Assembly (NCBI GenBank): GCA_031216915.1
Contig: CM062289.1
Span: 394,470,674 to 394,534,673 of the forward strand
DNA: 64,000 bases
Source of the DNA: Pictodentalium vernedei
Lineage: Eukaryota; Mollusca; Scaphopoda; Dentaliida; Dentaliidae
Direction: 5' to 3'
Below the pieces are notes generated by a model. That model was not told the origin of the DNA and searched no databases. It saw only the letters and a list, made by a program, of their open reading frames with translations. This document shows positions 23,371 through 35,053 of the stretch, piece after piece. The translations under genes were made by a program, and so were the position numbers. Within the stretch, counting starts at the first letter, position 1. Each line of letters starts with the position of its first letter.

Positions 23371-23836
23371 TAACCCTTTAGCTAACACAGAAGTAGCAAA
23401 TTAACCCTTTACCCAACATAATGGCCAAAACCTACCAGCGCTATTCACAAAAATCACCAATTTTTAGTATTTTTTCATTTTTTGTCTCAAAAACATAGGT
23501 TATGAGCCCTCTTTGGAACGAGCTCGTCGAGCTCGTTCCAATGAGAGGTCATAACCTATGTTTTTGAAACAAAAAATGAAAAAAATTAGTTATTCAATAA
23601 TTTTGTTTTCAAGTGTCGTCTGCTTTTCATGTTTAGGTAAAGAGTTAACCAATGAAGGCTAACATGACCTGAAATATTCTGCCACTTTGTCAATAAAATT
23701 GTACAAATATGGCTGACTCAATGAGCCGGTTCCAATGACAAGCATATTTGTATGGTTTTATTGGTAAATATTGTTTATTTTTAAAAAAATGTAGATGATG
23801 TTTTAAAAATTAAAAAGCTGTGTTGGGTAAAGGGTT
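23371..23836. mobile_element. Outer TTAA-type element hosting a nested MITE
   Basis: Left end TTAACCCTTTAGCTAACACAG (23371) and right end CTGTGTTGGGTAAAGGGTT (about 23819-23837) are inverted repeats. Between them, after the nested element, is its own central palindrome (ACAAATATGGCTGACTCA...AAGCATATTTGTATGG region, about 23700-23765). Confidence 0.65.
23401..23648 (+). mobile_element. TTAA hairpin MITE, type B, nested
   Basis: TTAA at 23401-23404 and 23645-23648; left arm GGCCAAAACCTACCAGCGC, right arm CAAGTGTCGTCTGC. It sits inside the 23371-23836 element. Confidence 0.88.
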
Positions 23837-24009
23837 CACATGTGTTAACAGTATACAACTGAGGTTCAACCATGGTGCAGTGCTGGAAATGAACAAAACT
23901 GTTTTAAGCGCCTGTGAAATCAGAGACAGGAGTTATTGCACCTGTAAATGTTGGTATATTAATTTTGAGGAAATACTTTCAAGAAACACCAGAAGCTTTA
24001 AATGTTTAA

Positions 24010-25690
24010 GGACCTGCTGAACTAGGAGAGTAATTTCCCATTGCCCAAAGGGTGCAGCTTTTTTAAAATGAAAGTGTCAGTGACACTGCAGCTCAACCTG
24101 TCCAAAAAGATCCAACAATGCCATGTTACTCAATCAAGTTTCTACAGAAAAGACATCACACCAAAGTTACAAATCAAATCTGAAAAAACTCGGGTGAGGG
24201 ATGGGGCCTGTTGGGTTCACTAATGGAATTGCTGACAATTTATATGTCCAGTCCATTTTGCCTGGAGGCAGCTATCCTTTTCAACGGAGTGCAGAAAAAA
24301 ACTCCCATCTGGATATCATACCAAAGTTACATATAAAATTTGAAAAGATCGGGTGAGAGGTGCGGCCTATAGGGTGTGCTAATGGAATTGTTGACAATTT
24401 ATATGCCAAATCCAAGAGGGCCACTGCCGGCCATATTTTTAAACAAAATTCAGAAACATTTGATAGCTCCCATCTAGACATCACACCACAACTACATATG
24501 AAATTTGAAAAAGATTGGGTGAGAGATGCGGCCTGCAGGGTGTGCTAATGGAATTGTTGACAATTCAAATGCCAATCAAAGATGGCTGCTGGCAGCCACA
24601 TTTTTTAACGAAATTCAGAAAAATTTCATAGTTCCCATCTAGACATCACACCAAAGCTACATATGAAATCTGAAAAAGATTGGGTGAGAGATGCGGCCTG
24701 TAGGGTGTGCTAATGAAATTGTTGATCATTTATATGCCAAATCTAAGATGGCCACTGGTAGACATGTTTTTCAACAAATTTAGGAAATAATTCAATAGTT
24801 CCCATCTAGACTTTGCTCCAAAGCTACATATGAAAATTTGGGACTGATCGGGTGAGATCCATGGCATGTGAGGTGTGCTAAAGGAGTTGTTGTACAATTT
24901 ATATCCAAATGATCCAAGATGGCTGCTGGCAGACATGTTTTTCAACAAAATTCAGAAAGAAATCAACAGCTTCCATCTAGGCATCACATCAAAGCTATAT
25001 GGGAAATCTGAAAAAGATTAGTGAGAGATACGGCCTGTGGGGTGTGCTAATGGAATTGTAGACAATTTATATACCAAATCTAAGATGGCCTCTGGTGGTA
25101 TTGTTTTTCAACATTATTCAGAAAAATTTGATAGCTCCCATCTAAACATTGCCCAAAACGACATGAAATTTGAGAATGATCAGGCGAGAGCTGCAGCCTG
25201 TAGGATTTCCTAAAGGAATTGTTGGACAATTTAAATTCAAATCAAAGATGGCCACTGGCGGCCATGTTTTTCCGTGAAATTCAAAAAAATCGATAATTTA
25301 TATGCCAAACCTAAGATGGCCAATGGCGGCCATGTTTTTTAATGAAATTCGGGAAAAATCTCCCATCTTGACATTGCCCCAAAGCTACATATGAAATTTG
25401 GGACAGATCGGGTGAGAGCTGTGACCTACAGGGTGTGCTAAAGGAATTGTTGGACAATTACAATTTATATCCAAATCCAAGATGGCCACAGGCAGCCATG
25501 TTTTTCAACAAAATTAAAAAAAAAAATTGATACATGTAGCTCCCATCTGGACATTGCCCCAAAGCCACAGATGAAATTTGGAACTGATCGGGTGAGAGCT
25601 GTGGCCTGTAGGGTGTGCTAAAGGAATTGTGGATGGACAGACGTACGTACAGGCGAGGGATCACAACCCATCACAATTATAGCTCATACT
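24010..25690 (+). repeat. Tandem array of about 165-bp units
   Basis: The phrase GTGCTAATGGAATTGTTGAC recurs with changes near 24224, 24379, 24541, 24705, 24875, 25043, 25206, 25434 and 25615. Each is followed by AAGATGGCC and later by CTCCCATCTAGACAT and CATATGAAATTTG. About nine or ten diverged units. The array ends at GGATGGACAGACGTACGTAC. No coding role is evident. Confidence 0.85.
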
Positions 25691-26119
25691 TCATGTTGTC
25701 AAGTTGAGATAACAACACACATTTAGATGCTCTCACAGTATATTAGTGTTCCACAATACTTTTCAACAAGTGCATTTTTTACCTCCCATAAAATAGAAAG
25801 CACTGGTGCTGATGGGAGCGATTTCCAGGATTGATGGTGGCCTCATGGGATCCTGGGACACTCATATCAGGTATGGATTCTCACAACGATTTTTGCAAGA
25901 ACCCAAATTTAGATGAAATATAATCCCTGGATTAGGGTCAACAGTATAAGTTCTAAATGTTAGGGAAAAGTGGGGAGCTAATTTAATCCTTAACTGGTAG
26001 AGTGCTGGAAGCCCATATTTGGGCTCTATTTTGAAGCACTGGTATCACAACTTAAAGGCTTCAAATTCAGTGTCTATGCTTCATATTATCTTCAGAGCGA
26101 TGTTAATTAGTCTGTTACG
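25691..26119. other. Intergenic, no recognised feature
   Basis: Nothing identifiable. Confidence 0.45.
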
Positions 26120-26235
26120 ATTTGCCTTGTTACAATTCATGGGAGAGTGCCCACAGGCACTCTCCCATGAATTGTATCAAGGCAAAGACAACTGAACAAA
26201 TTTTGATGGTTAAAAATAATTTAGCACTCTACTAC
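26120..26235. mobile_element. Short hairpin element, GGGAGAGTGCC family
   Basis: AATTCATGGGAGAGTGCC pairs with GGCACTCTCCCATGAATT across ACA. The right flank CAAGGCAAAGAC matches the copy at 19428-19560. Confidence 0.75.
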
Positions 26236-26533
26236 AGCCTTCGATGTGTATATATGGATACCACTTATTATTATCTCTCATATAAACTTGTATACTATCC
26301 TCATTATACTCGCCCTGTCGTCTAAACTTTTAACGGGGATTGGGGTACGGATGATTTCATTCATCTTTTATTGGACTTCCAGTGTATTGCATGCCGTAGG
26401 ATGTTTCCCTGTGACGCTCGCCGCATACGTATAGCGCAGCGTCATCAGTGTATATTCCAACGTCTCTCTCAATTATTTATCTACAGTTAATTATTGTGAA
26501 TGTGTGATATGTAAATCTCTTGTTATTTTCACC

Positions 26534-26558
26534 CTGATGAAGGCCATAGGGCCGAAAC
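26534..26558 (+). ncRNA. Hammerhead-ribozyme-like core motif (tentative)
   Basis: CTGATGA at 26534-26540 and GAAAC at 26554-26558 are the two conserved strands of a hammerhead core. They are separated by a possible stem II (GGCC-ATAG-GGCC, 26542-26553), with one extra A. Penelope-like and related retroelements are known to carry minimal hammerheads. I could not identify stems I and III with confidence, and similar GGCC...GGCCGAAAC strings occur in other repeats. Confidence 0.22.
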
Positions 26559-26599
26559 ATTGGAACCGGTTGAGCGATTTTATTGAACATAATATGGTT

Positions 26600-27259
26600 T
26601 TCAAACAGCCACCCTTTCCCCCCCCCCCCCCCCCCCCCCCCACCAGTATAGACACGTAGGGGTCTTAATACGTCTATGTAGTATCTATGTGGTATCTATG
26701 TAGTTCTATGTGGTATCTATGTAGTTCTATGTAGTTCTATGTGGTATCTATGTAGTTCTATGTGGTAATTCGTCGCACCGTGCCAAAGAGGGCGATTCTT
26801 TATAGGCACAAGCGACCCGTTACTGACCAAATTGCAACAGTCAAACGATCTAATTTTATAAAATAAACAGAAGCTTTATCTGAAGATTTCCACTGCAATA
26901 ATGAGTATCAGATACCTGTCTGTCAATAACAAAAAAACAAAATTTGGATAACTTATTTTATTTGAGAGAAATAAACGAACATATGAAAGGAGACCCGTTA
27001 TACCCAGAATGGCTGTATCAGAGGTGTGAATTTCCAAATAAACAAAATTCTATTACTCAGCACCTTAACACGCCTTCTTGAAAAACAATTGTTCTTGTTC
27101 CGTCGTTTACAAAATATATCGATTTCAAAGCACTGTGAATCCACTGAAATTGACTGAATCATTCACTTTGGCAGAGCAGTTGTCCAGGTCACTCTGTGGC
27201 ACTTGCCAGTAGGCCAAGAAGGCCTAAAATTTGTTACGATTTCGGTAATTCCGTGAGAG
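26600..27259. other. C tract and degenerate TATCTATGTAGT microsatellite
   Basis: A C run of more than 20 lies at about 26618-26641. Units of CTATGTGGTATCTATGTAGT repeat at about 26668-26768. The rest shows nothing recognised. Confidence 0.6.
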
Positions 27260-27590
27260 ATGTTTACATTATTTGCAATAAAAAAAATACTCTTCGTTGT
27301 TATTTTGAGTTGTATCTACATGCTTTTATACTATGTAAAGTGTGGAAAAGTTGTTAGAAATGGAGAAAAAGAAATATATGCCAACAACTCTGTAATTCTC
27401 ACCCAAGAAATTCACAATCAGAAGGCCGGAAGCAGGCCGAAATATTCGAGAATGTCAAAATTTACAACTCGCAAGCGGTCTGTAGGGGTCTTTTACGGAG
27501 AGGTAGTTAAGGCGACACAAGGAGAATACAAGGCTGCCAACAGAGGAGACTCGCCTACATTCAGAATCGTCATTTATGTAGTTACTGTGT
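27260..27590 (+). CDS. Candidate exon: small type II membrane protein start
   Basis: ATG at 27260 opens a frame with a hydrophobic segment at about residues 5-27 (KKILFVVILSCIYMLLYYV) preceded by few residues. A basic hydrophilic region with an N-glycosylation-like NNS follows. This is the shape of the first exon of a Golgi type II enzyme or a signal-anchored protein. A fair donor (GTAAGT) starts at 27591. A strong acceptor (T-run then GCAG) ends at 28391, but joining to it gives an immediate stop in phase 1. The neighbourhood gives no support, and I do not recognise the family. Confidence 0.3.
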
Positions 27591-28701
27591 GTAAGTGGTA
27601 TGTCATGTTTATTTCGAAATTTAAAACAAAATTCGAAAAAAATATTTTAACTTAGGGGATGTGGGTCGGTTGCTAAGGTGCATTTTGAAGGAAAGTTTAC
27701 ACGATGAGATTGCATACCAAATAGGGCCTTGGCCTATGGAAGAAATTCTTTGAAAATGTGAATGGTATTTCATGGCATTAACGTGGTTTTCATTTCAACC
27801 TATGCTGATGATGATGATTACGACGACGATAATATTTTTAGTAATAAATCTACAATCGATGACGATGGCGTTGCGGCGAGGGTGGCGGTGGTGGCGACGG
27901 TGTGCTAATAAATCTGTTATTGGCAATTACAACACCGCCACCACCTGATGATATCATTTGTAACACTATTGTAGTGTAAATAACAAATTGCGATAAATTG
28001 TGTCCGATTGTTTTTTATTTTAAGTAGAGAATTTAATGACAACTGCTTAAAATCAGTTGTCGCGGACTCTGTTTATATCACAATCGAATGTCAGACACCC
28101 CCCCTAACAATTCCCCCCCGTCACCCCCCCCCCCCCCCCAAATTGGTCTTTTCACCCAGACCCCCCCCCCCCCCTCAAAAAAAAAAAATAGTTACCCTCA
28201 CAATCATACATGGGTGGATATATATGGGCGCTGTAAGTGGAATGTCGAGAAACGTTAATGATGATTTTAGTGATTTGGGAGACAAGTCCACCCCTCCCAA
28301 CGCCAAAAAACTATTCCCGCGGGCGGTGCATAACTCTGCCTAAACACATTTGTAATTGTGTGGTCTCTATATTTCTTTTTTTTTTTTGCAGGAATCGGAA
28401 CTGAGCGTTTGGGTTCGGTGTTCTCAAATACTATTTGCATTAGAACGAATAGTATTCGGAGAGCTCCCCAAGTCGCGTAGAAATTAAGTCATACTTTAGC
28501 GGGCATTGCTGTAAGAGGAGAGTGATTAACGGCTACCCGCGGACGCTTCACTTGGGCTCGCTCTCGCCTAAATTTATTTTTCTAGGAGTTCCTAGCATTC
28601 ATATAAAATATTTAGTTCCCAGCAATGCTGGTAAAACAGCTATTCGGGAAATTTTCTTGCCAACTTGTGTTGTCCTCTAGTCGTATTATGTAAATAGTAG
28701 G
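27591..28701. other. Intergenic or intron, C tracts, isolated splice acceptor
   Basis: C runs lie at about 28120-28139 and 28160-28174. A polypyrimidine-AG site lies at 28380-28391. A trinucleotide-rich stretch (GATGATGATG, GGCGGTGGTGG) lies at 27800-27950. No gene established. Confidence 0.45.
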
Positions 28702-29362
28702 CTAAACCCTTCATCCAACGCAGTTGATATCAACATTTAATATTTTAATTATTGTTTTTAAGCTTTTTAAAAAACACTTCAACAAAACCATGCATATCAG
28801 AGTACCTTGATGGCACCTTTGGGGGGGTCACTGTTGTTCAAGCTGAGGTCGCGATCCCTGGAGCTGAGGGGAAAAATTGGGAAAGACGGTGAAAGGGAGT
28901 GCCAGATATGTAACTTGGGCATGGTGGAGACCCTGGAACACTTTCTTCTAGAATGCCCAAAGTATCAGTCTAAAAGAATGAGATTCACTGGGAGTATAAT
29001 GGGGAAGTGGGATGGGAGAATGAAGGACATGTGGTTAGGGAGAGACTCAAAGGATAGGGTTAATATGCTAATCGGAGAGATTGGGAAGAATGGGGCAAGG
29101 GATGTCATCAACCAGTTCGTCTCCGAGTGTTGGGAGGAGAGGAGAAGCGTGGGAATAGGGAGGCAGTTGGGAGTACAGGGGTAACCATGGCCTTCTAGTC
29201 CGAGAACCGCCACTTCCCCCCCCCCCCCCCCCATTGGAGAGAGCTCAACGAGGGGGTCACGTGATATGGTTTTGTTGAATTTGTTTGAAAAACATGTTTT
29301 TTCAACTGCTTTATTCGAAAATTATGCTGGCGGATGCTGCTGATTTGTTAGGTAAAGGGCTA
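28702..29362 (+). mobile_element. Type A hairpin MITE split by a foreign insert
   Basis: The left arm (about 28703-28798, CCCTTCATCCAACGCAG ... ACAAAACCAT) and right arm (about 29233-29358, CATTGGAGAGAGCTCAACGAG ... GTTAGGTAAAGGG) are one element separated by about 430 bp. The flanks read CTAA on both sides (28702-28705, 29359-29362) instead of TTAA. Confidence 0.8.
28807..29184 (+). pseudogene. LINE reverse transcriptase C-terminal zinc-knuckle fragment
   Basis: A frame of about 125 residues contains CQICNLGMVETLEHFLLEC, the C-x2-C...H-x4-C knuckle found after the RT domain of many non-LTR retrotransposons, followed by a Lys/Arg-rich tail. No RT palm precedes it. A C run of about 20 follows at about 29215-29232. 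It is the insert that splits the hairpin element at 28702-29362. Confidence 0.65.
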
Positions 29363-30029
29363 AAAGTTTCAGTTACCCTCGGGTTGTGATGCGTAACGGT
29401 GGCAGGCATTTGTATTGAATTGAACTGATGAGAGGGTCTTGTGATGTTTTGAGTTTACAGATATCCTCTGGTTACATCCTGATTGAGGGCAAGATATGGA
29501 GCCCTAACGCAATAATGATACCATACAATACAAAAAGAGCACATAAATAATGTGTGCAAATACAACGGAGACAGCTCACATCAGCATATGCTTGCTGTTG
29601 AATCCATTTTCCGTTTTTGTTCTATATATATCATCTGTAATTGTTTTCTATTATTGAGTCTATTGAACTCGGAAATAAATATTGTTTAAACTAAAAAGAA
29701 CACATCGAATACCGCGCACGAAGAATACCTTTAAAACTCCCATAGAGTGGATTTTTCATTCGAAGAATAAATATCAAATTCTGAGAAGAAACTCAGAGCA
29801 ATGTTACAGTCGATGGACTCCCAGGTTGCACTGGGAGGTCTATTGGCTGACATTTCTTACTGTACTCCCTATCCGGCACGGCATGCAAGTTATTTTCTGG
29901 ACGGAAGCATCGCTTGAAAATGTTTTATGTATGATCCATTCCCTCGCGAGCCGCAAATGGAATAATATGTACCATACCTACAGGCATAGGGACTATCATG
30001 CAACTCTGCCTTCTAGGACTATAATTAGT
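29363..30029. other. Intergenic, no recognised feature
   Basis: Nothing identifiable. A TATATATCAT stretch occurs near 29624. Confidence 0.4.
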
Positions 30030-30037
30030 CTCTTCAG

Positions 30038-30648
30038 CAGTGGCGGCGCTACATGGGGGCACGGGGGGGGGGGGGGGGGGGGGGCATTTGCCCCCCCCAA
30101 AACGTGGGCTCTGCCCCCCCCCCCCCACTTGCCCCTCCCCCACCCACCACACACACATCCATCCAAACACACAAACACACACACTCTCTCTTCCTCCCTC
30201 CCTCTCTCTGCCCCTCCCTCTCTCTATCTCTCCTCTCTCTCTCTCTATCCCCCTCCATCTCTCTCTCTCCCTTTCTCTCTCTCTCTCTACCCCCTACATC
30301 TCTCTCTCTCTCTCCCCTCTCTCTCCCTCCCTCTCTCCCTCTCTCTATCCCTCTCTCTATCTCTGCCTTCTCTCTCTCCAGACGCGGATCCAGGAATTTT
30401 TGAAAGGAGGAGCGCTAATTACCATTACATTTAGTCGAAACTTGGACCCAAAGTCCGTAATATCATTTTTTGGTTTGGTACGTCCACAGGACGTACCAAA
30501 CCAAAAAATGATATTACGGACTTTGTGTCCAAGTTTCGACTACCTCATAATAAAGTAATGATATGATCCTTTACGTATTTGCCCCCCTTCATGGGGAGTC
30601 TGCCCTCCTACTTGCCCACCCACGAAAAAATTTCTGGCGCCGCCACTG
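30038..30648. mobile_element. hAT-type non-autonomous element with 8-bp target duplication
   Basis: CTCTTCAG at 30030-30037 and 30649-30656 is an exact 8-bp duplication. The ends CAGTGGCGGCGCTA and TGGCGCCGCCACTG are inverted repeats, typical of hAT elements. The interior holds G and C runs (30064-30084, about 30114-30126), a long CT-rich microsatellite (about 30180-30380) and a large palindrome. Confidence 0.88.
30432..30541. repeat. 110-bp near-perfect palindrome
   Basis: Arms of about 53 bp starting AGTCGAAACTTGGAC and ending with the complement meet at GTACGTCCACAGGACGTAC. They differ at only one or two positions. It lies within the hAT element. Confidence 0.9.
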
Positions 30649-30656
30649 CTCTTCAG

Positions 30657-32328
30657 TGCAACAAGGCACCACCTCTAATGCTTTTAACATTGAAAACGGT
30701 ACCTTGTTGGACTCAAGAGACTATATATAATATTACACATTGGGCCAAGATCAACATACAGTTAAATACATTCTCCGAATCACTCACTTTGAAGATAACT
30801 AGATGACTTTATTCAAGGCTTAATGATATATATCGAAAGGGCTGGGGAGCAGGGGCGTAGCCAGGCTAAATGAAGTAAGGGCAATTTTTTCACTTTTTCT
30901 GCAGCCAGTGACAGCTGGAAAATATTTCCCGACCCAGGTTCATGCACCTCGTGCTGGCTTAGGGGTATGTATCTCCCATGGGTGATGATCCGGGGACTTC
31001 CACCGGGGAAAATAGAATTTATGATGCGAATTGGAGACCCGAGTACTTTTTGAAGGCTGAAGTGTCGTACAGGTCTCAAAAGTAAAGGAACAACTTCAGT
31101 AGAGTGATCCACATATATCAGTGTGAGAATACGTGAAGCTGTTTAGGAATTTGTGACTTGGATGTATGGAAGGTTTACACTTTTCAAGAAAAAGCCCCCA
31201 CCCTCCCCCCACCCCCCTCTCCCTCCACCATCCCCTGGGGCTATGCTGCTGTAAGGGAGGAGTTATAATATATAGATTATCAAGAACCAAAAATGCAGAG
31301 AGCATATATGATCGTCACTCCGACCCACGATCTATTTCCATGATTGTTGTAATGTCTCATAAGTAAAGGAGTTGAAATAAAATATATAATATACGCATCA
31401 AAATTATATTTAGTGTTTGTAACTTTTAGCTAACCAAGAGAACACCGTTCTTCCAATCGCTCGAGATTTCGCACCATAATGATTCCGGAAAAATGTTTCG
31501 CTAAATAATTCGCACGCGAAGAACAATTTTTGCATCGAACTCTTTTTTGTTTATTTTCATTCGTGAAGTAACATGCAAACAAAAGAATTCAAATCGCTTA
31601 TCAGCTATTTTCGTGACATGTATCTACCATTTTCGCGATGTTTCCATTTGGAAAACGAAGTTCGTCAATATGTTTTTCACTGTATGAAGTTTTAGCTTAT
31701 CAAGAACGGTATGTAACTCGTCACTCTAAAACGGCGTACTCTCGGGACAGGTCCATCAAAACCGGTGCCGAGTTCAGTCACAACATCAGTTAGGCCTACT
31801 GCATTCATATACAGATATATCGCCACCAATTAAGTAACTGTTCATTGGTCCAACTTATAGATAGTACAACTGCTTGACTTTGGCTTGAAGCTGAAAGAAT
31901 GGATTAAAATTATATCCTCTAGTTTGTTGGCTTGAAAAATGCCCAGTCCGAATTGTGGCAACATGCTGGGCGAACATTTTACTTCACGCGGGTCATAAAT
32001 CCATGGAGTGTGATGGTGTGTGTGTGCGTGTGTGTGTGTGTGGGGGGGGGGGGGCGACTTCCTCAATTCTTTGTCTCCTCGAGCTGTAGTAGGGCAGAGT
32101 AGGCTACTGATGCCCGACTAATGCCCGACTAATGGCATTTTCATAGACCTTCGTGTAGGAAAACAACAGCCACAGGTGGTTGATTGCTAGTTTGATTATA
32201 AACGAATCGAAGTCCCAGCCCTTCACATTAGCCACGAGGACCGTGGTAAAAGACAAGGCAGAATGCCACGCCTTTTACAACGACATTACCGATCGTCGTT
32301 ACTAATTATAGTGTGTGTGTGTCACGGT

Positions 32329-32359
<31 letters not shown>

Positions 32360-32679
32360 TCTGGGGCAACCTTCCACCCTATCTGGGAAACTGCTTCCTT
32401 TATTGTGGGCTTGTCGGGGAATATCCCATCTCTCTGTCGGCGTTTTCATGCAAAATCGTCAGGCAAATTTATATCATGGTCCGGCAAACTCTTTTACCTC
32501 CAACCCCTGCCAAATCCATATTGGCCAGATAGTTAAGTACCTGTAATTACGTGGGCATGTATTTAACATGTTCAAATATGTGAATGGACTGGCGGTCTGA
32601 GCACACAATTGTGACTATCGAAAAACCTCGAAATTCAGATAACTAATCGGTTTTTGTGGTAGCCTATTTCTTTCGCTCG
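30657..32679. other. Gene-poor stretch with G/T and G tracts
   Basis: A further hAT-like terminus (CAGGGGCGTAGCCAGG) lies at about 30850. TG repeats running into G tracts lie at about 32018-32054 and 32310-32359. No exon recognised on either strand. Confidence 0.45.
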
Positions 32680-33290
32680 TTTGGTTTTAGTATCGGATGG
32701 CTTAATTCTTACACAATCGTATTTGTCAAATGCGTGTTTTTTTAAATTATTTTCTCCCAAACCAGAGCTTAGGATCCCTTATTGGAACGAGTCTGTCGAT
32801 CTCGTTCCAATGAAGGGTCATACGTTTTATGATTTTCAGATTTGGATGAGCAAATTAATTAGTTTTTGTTACTAACGAAACCATACAAGTACAGTGTGCT
32901 GTTGTCTCAGCTTTTTGCCAACGCTAGCAGCAGACGACACTGGTAAGTTGTAAATGTATTTTACTTGAGTAACTAAAAAGTTTCACTTTTTGTTCCCAAA
33001 ATATAACTTATGACCGCCCCATATTTCGACGAGCCTAGTGATTTCGCCCTACTCGGGACTGGGGTGTTTTAATTAATTAACTAAAAACTTACACTTTTTG
33101 TTCCAAAAACATAATTTTTGACCCCACATTGGAACGAGCTTAGCGATTTCGTCCCTTTCGTGATTGAGGGGTCGCATGCAATGTTTTAGAGAAGAAAAAA
33201 AAATAAAATAATATTTCATTGACGATTGCTTGTGAATAGAGTCGGTTGGATATGGCTGTTATGTAAGGTGAATGATGAAAGGGTGGTAGG
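32680..33290. mobile_element. Two or three decayed type B hairpin relics
   Basis: Centres are seen at about 32775-32820 (TTGGAACGAG...CTCGTTCCAATGAAGGGTCAT), 33010-33050 and 33115-33175 (CATTGGAACGAGC...GAGGGGTCGC). GCAGACGACACT at about 32927 is an outer arm. Ends are lost. Confidence 0.6.
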
Positions 33291-33517
33291 GCCTAACTTG
33301 GGTATTAATTCGTGGAAATTAGGAAGGGGCTCTTTTGGAGAGAGAGACTCCACTACGCACCAACACTGTCAAATACGGCACATGTTGCCATAATTTCATG
33401 AACCCAAGAAGATCAGTGGTGTCTGACAATTTGTCATGCGCCACAAATTTATTGATGTCCATGAAATGTAGGTTCTTTTAGCAGCCCCGTTACCAGATCA
33501 ACCCTCTTCTAATATAA

Positions 33518-33766
33518 TTAACCCTTTACCTAACGTATCTCCCGTATCCGTCCGCGTAATATGCAAATTGAGCTGTTGAAAAAATTAAATTGTTCAAAAT
33601 ATTTCAACAAAACCATATCATGTGACCTCTCATTGGAACGAGCTCAGTGAGCTCGTTCCAATGAGGGGTCACATGATATGGTTTTGTTGAAATTTTTTGA
33701 AAAATTAAAAAAATATATATTTAAAATAATAAATTTTGATATCGTCTGCGTTGGGTAAAGGGTTAA
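33518..33766 (-). mobile_element. TTAA hairpin MITE, type A
   Basis: TTAA at 33518-33521 and 33763-33766. The GCGTAATATGCAAATTG arm is on the left and ACGATATCAAAATTT (complement) on the right, the reverse of most copies. Centre TTGGAACGAGCTCAGTGAGC. Confidence 0.92.
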
Positions 33767-34052
33767 AAGCAGTTTATTATGCATATAATACGTTCACTTC
33801 TTCGACTCAATGCCGACGGACTGGATTGCCTATAGATGGTATATGTGTAAGGGAAACTTGGCATATAGTTCACTGGAGAATTTTACTGTCTGTTTCACAC
33901 GGGGAATGGGGCAGAAATTCGACCCCAAGAGGTTTGGGATTAAACCTTGCCTTACTTTTCAACAACAGCTGAATTAAAGGATCAGTCGCTAAGTTTCGAA
34001 ACCACAGTTTTACATACGTTAACCCCTTCGTGACTAACAATAATATGTATAT

Positions 34053-34716
34053 TAGAGATAGGCGATGGTGGAATTTTGAGTTCGGTATCGTTCTCGGTAT
34101 TTTTGAGGGGGTATACATCGGTATCGGTTCGGAATTCGGTATTTGACATGACTGAGATTTGCTGATAGAACAAAAGGGGAATTCACATCAAGTAAACAGT
34201 GACATTCTTTAGCGACCACAAATCATATCTACGGTAATTTGTGACTTGTTCTAAACATACCTTAATGCTTAAAGACCTATTTCCGGCTTTTGCATCCCCA
34301 GAGCATGCGCCCTGACCATACCATATTTAGGAGGAACTGCTGACAATAGACAAAAACACATAGTCAGTGACTTCCAGTCAAATGTTGGCTGCTTTAGCAG
34401 GCAGCCAAGACCTGATTAGAAAGCTAAGCAATTGGATATGTACAGGTTGTAGTCGAGTGGGAATTCGGGACAGTTGCCCAGTCCATTGAGGGTTAACAAA
34501 ACTGAAAAGAAAATCAGTCACTTTACTCACTTCTTTCGTGAAAATGAACCTTTCAACTGTTATCAAGTCTGAACAGGGACTTATAAATAGTGAATGTAGG
34601 AAAATTTGAAAATTCAGACGGTTTCGGTCATTCAACGATTGGTTCGGTTCGGGTTTTTGGTACCCCCATTGTATCGGTTTGGTTTTTCCGCTTTTTTGGT
34701 ATCTTGCCTATCTCTC
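34053..34716. mobile_element. hAT-like element with TAGAGATAGGCRA ends
   Basis: Left TAGAGATAGGCGATGG and the complement of the right end (AGAGATAGGCAAGATACC) are inverted repeats. Both ends are followed by imperfect GGTATCGGTTCGG-like repeats. I see no clear target duplication and no transposase. A partial copy starts at 47935. Confidence 0.6.
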
Positions 34717-35053
34717 TTGTGCCACACAAAATAAATTAATTGATTCTTAAGGAATTGTTTTTCAAATCAGTATGGGAGGGAGGGTTTTATTTTTCTTTTT
34801 TATTTTTCTTTTGCAAAAGGTGAGCAAACATGGAGAGGATTTCGGCTGTCTTTTTACACACAGAAATATAGAAAGTGCATATTTATACAAATAAATTCAT
34901 TTTTTAATTTGAAAAATAAAATATTCCCCCCAAAACAAACTGTAGGCACTGCATTTCAAAGGCTTCATATTCTTTCGGTTCTCTTCATATCATATCTTTG
35001 AAGTAAAATTATTTAATCTATGGGGATTTGACTCGTTACATTTTATGGGAGAG
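34717..35053. other. Intergenic, with a truncated GGGAGAGTGCC hairpin
   Basis: GACTCGTTACATTTTATGGGAGAG (about 35031-35053) is the left half of the short hairpin family. Its right flank, CAAGGCAAAC, appears only after the TTAA element that follows, at 35303. Confidence 0.55.

Noticed and set aside
29682-30558. Long frames rich in Ser, Leu and Pro
   Set aside because: They translate the CT-rich microsatellite and G/C tracts of the hAT element at 30038-30648.
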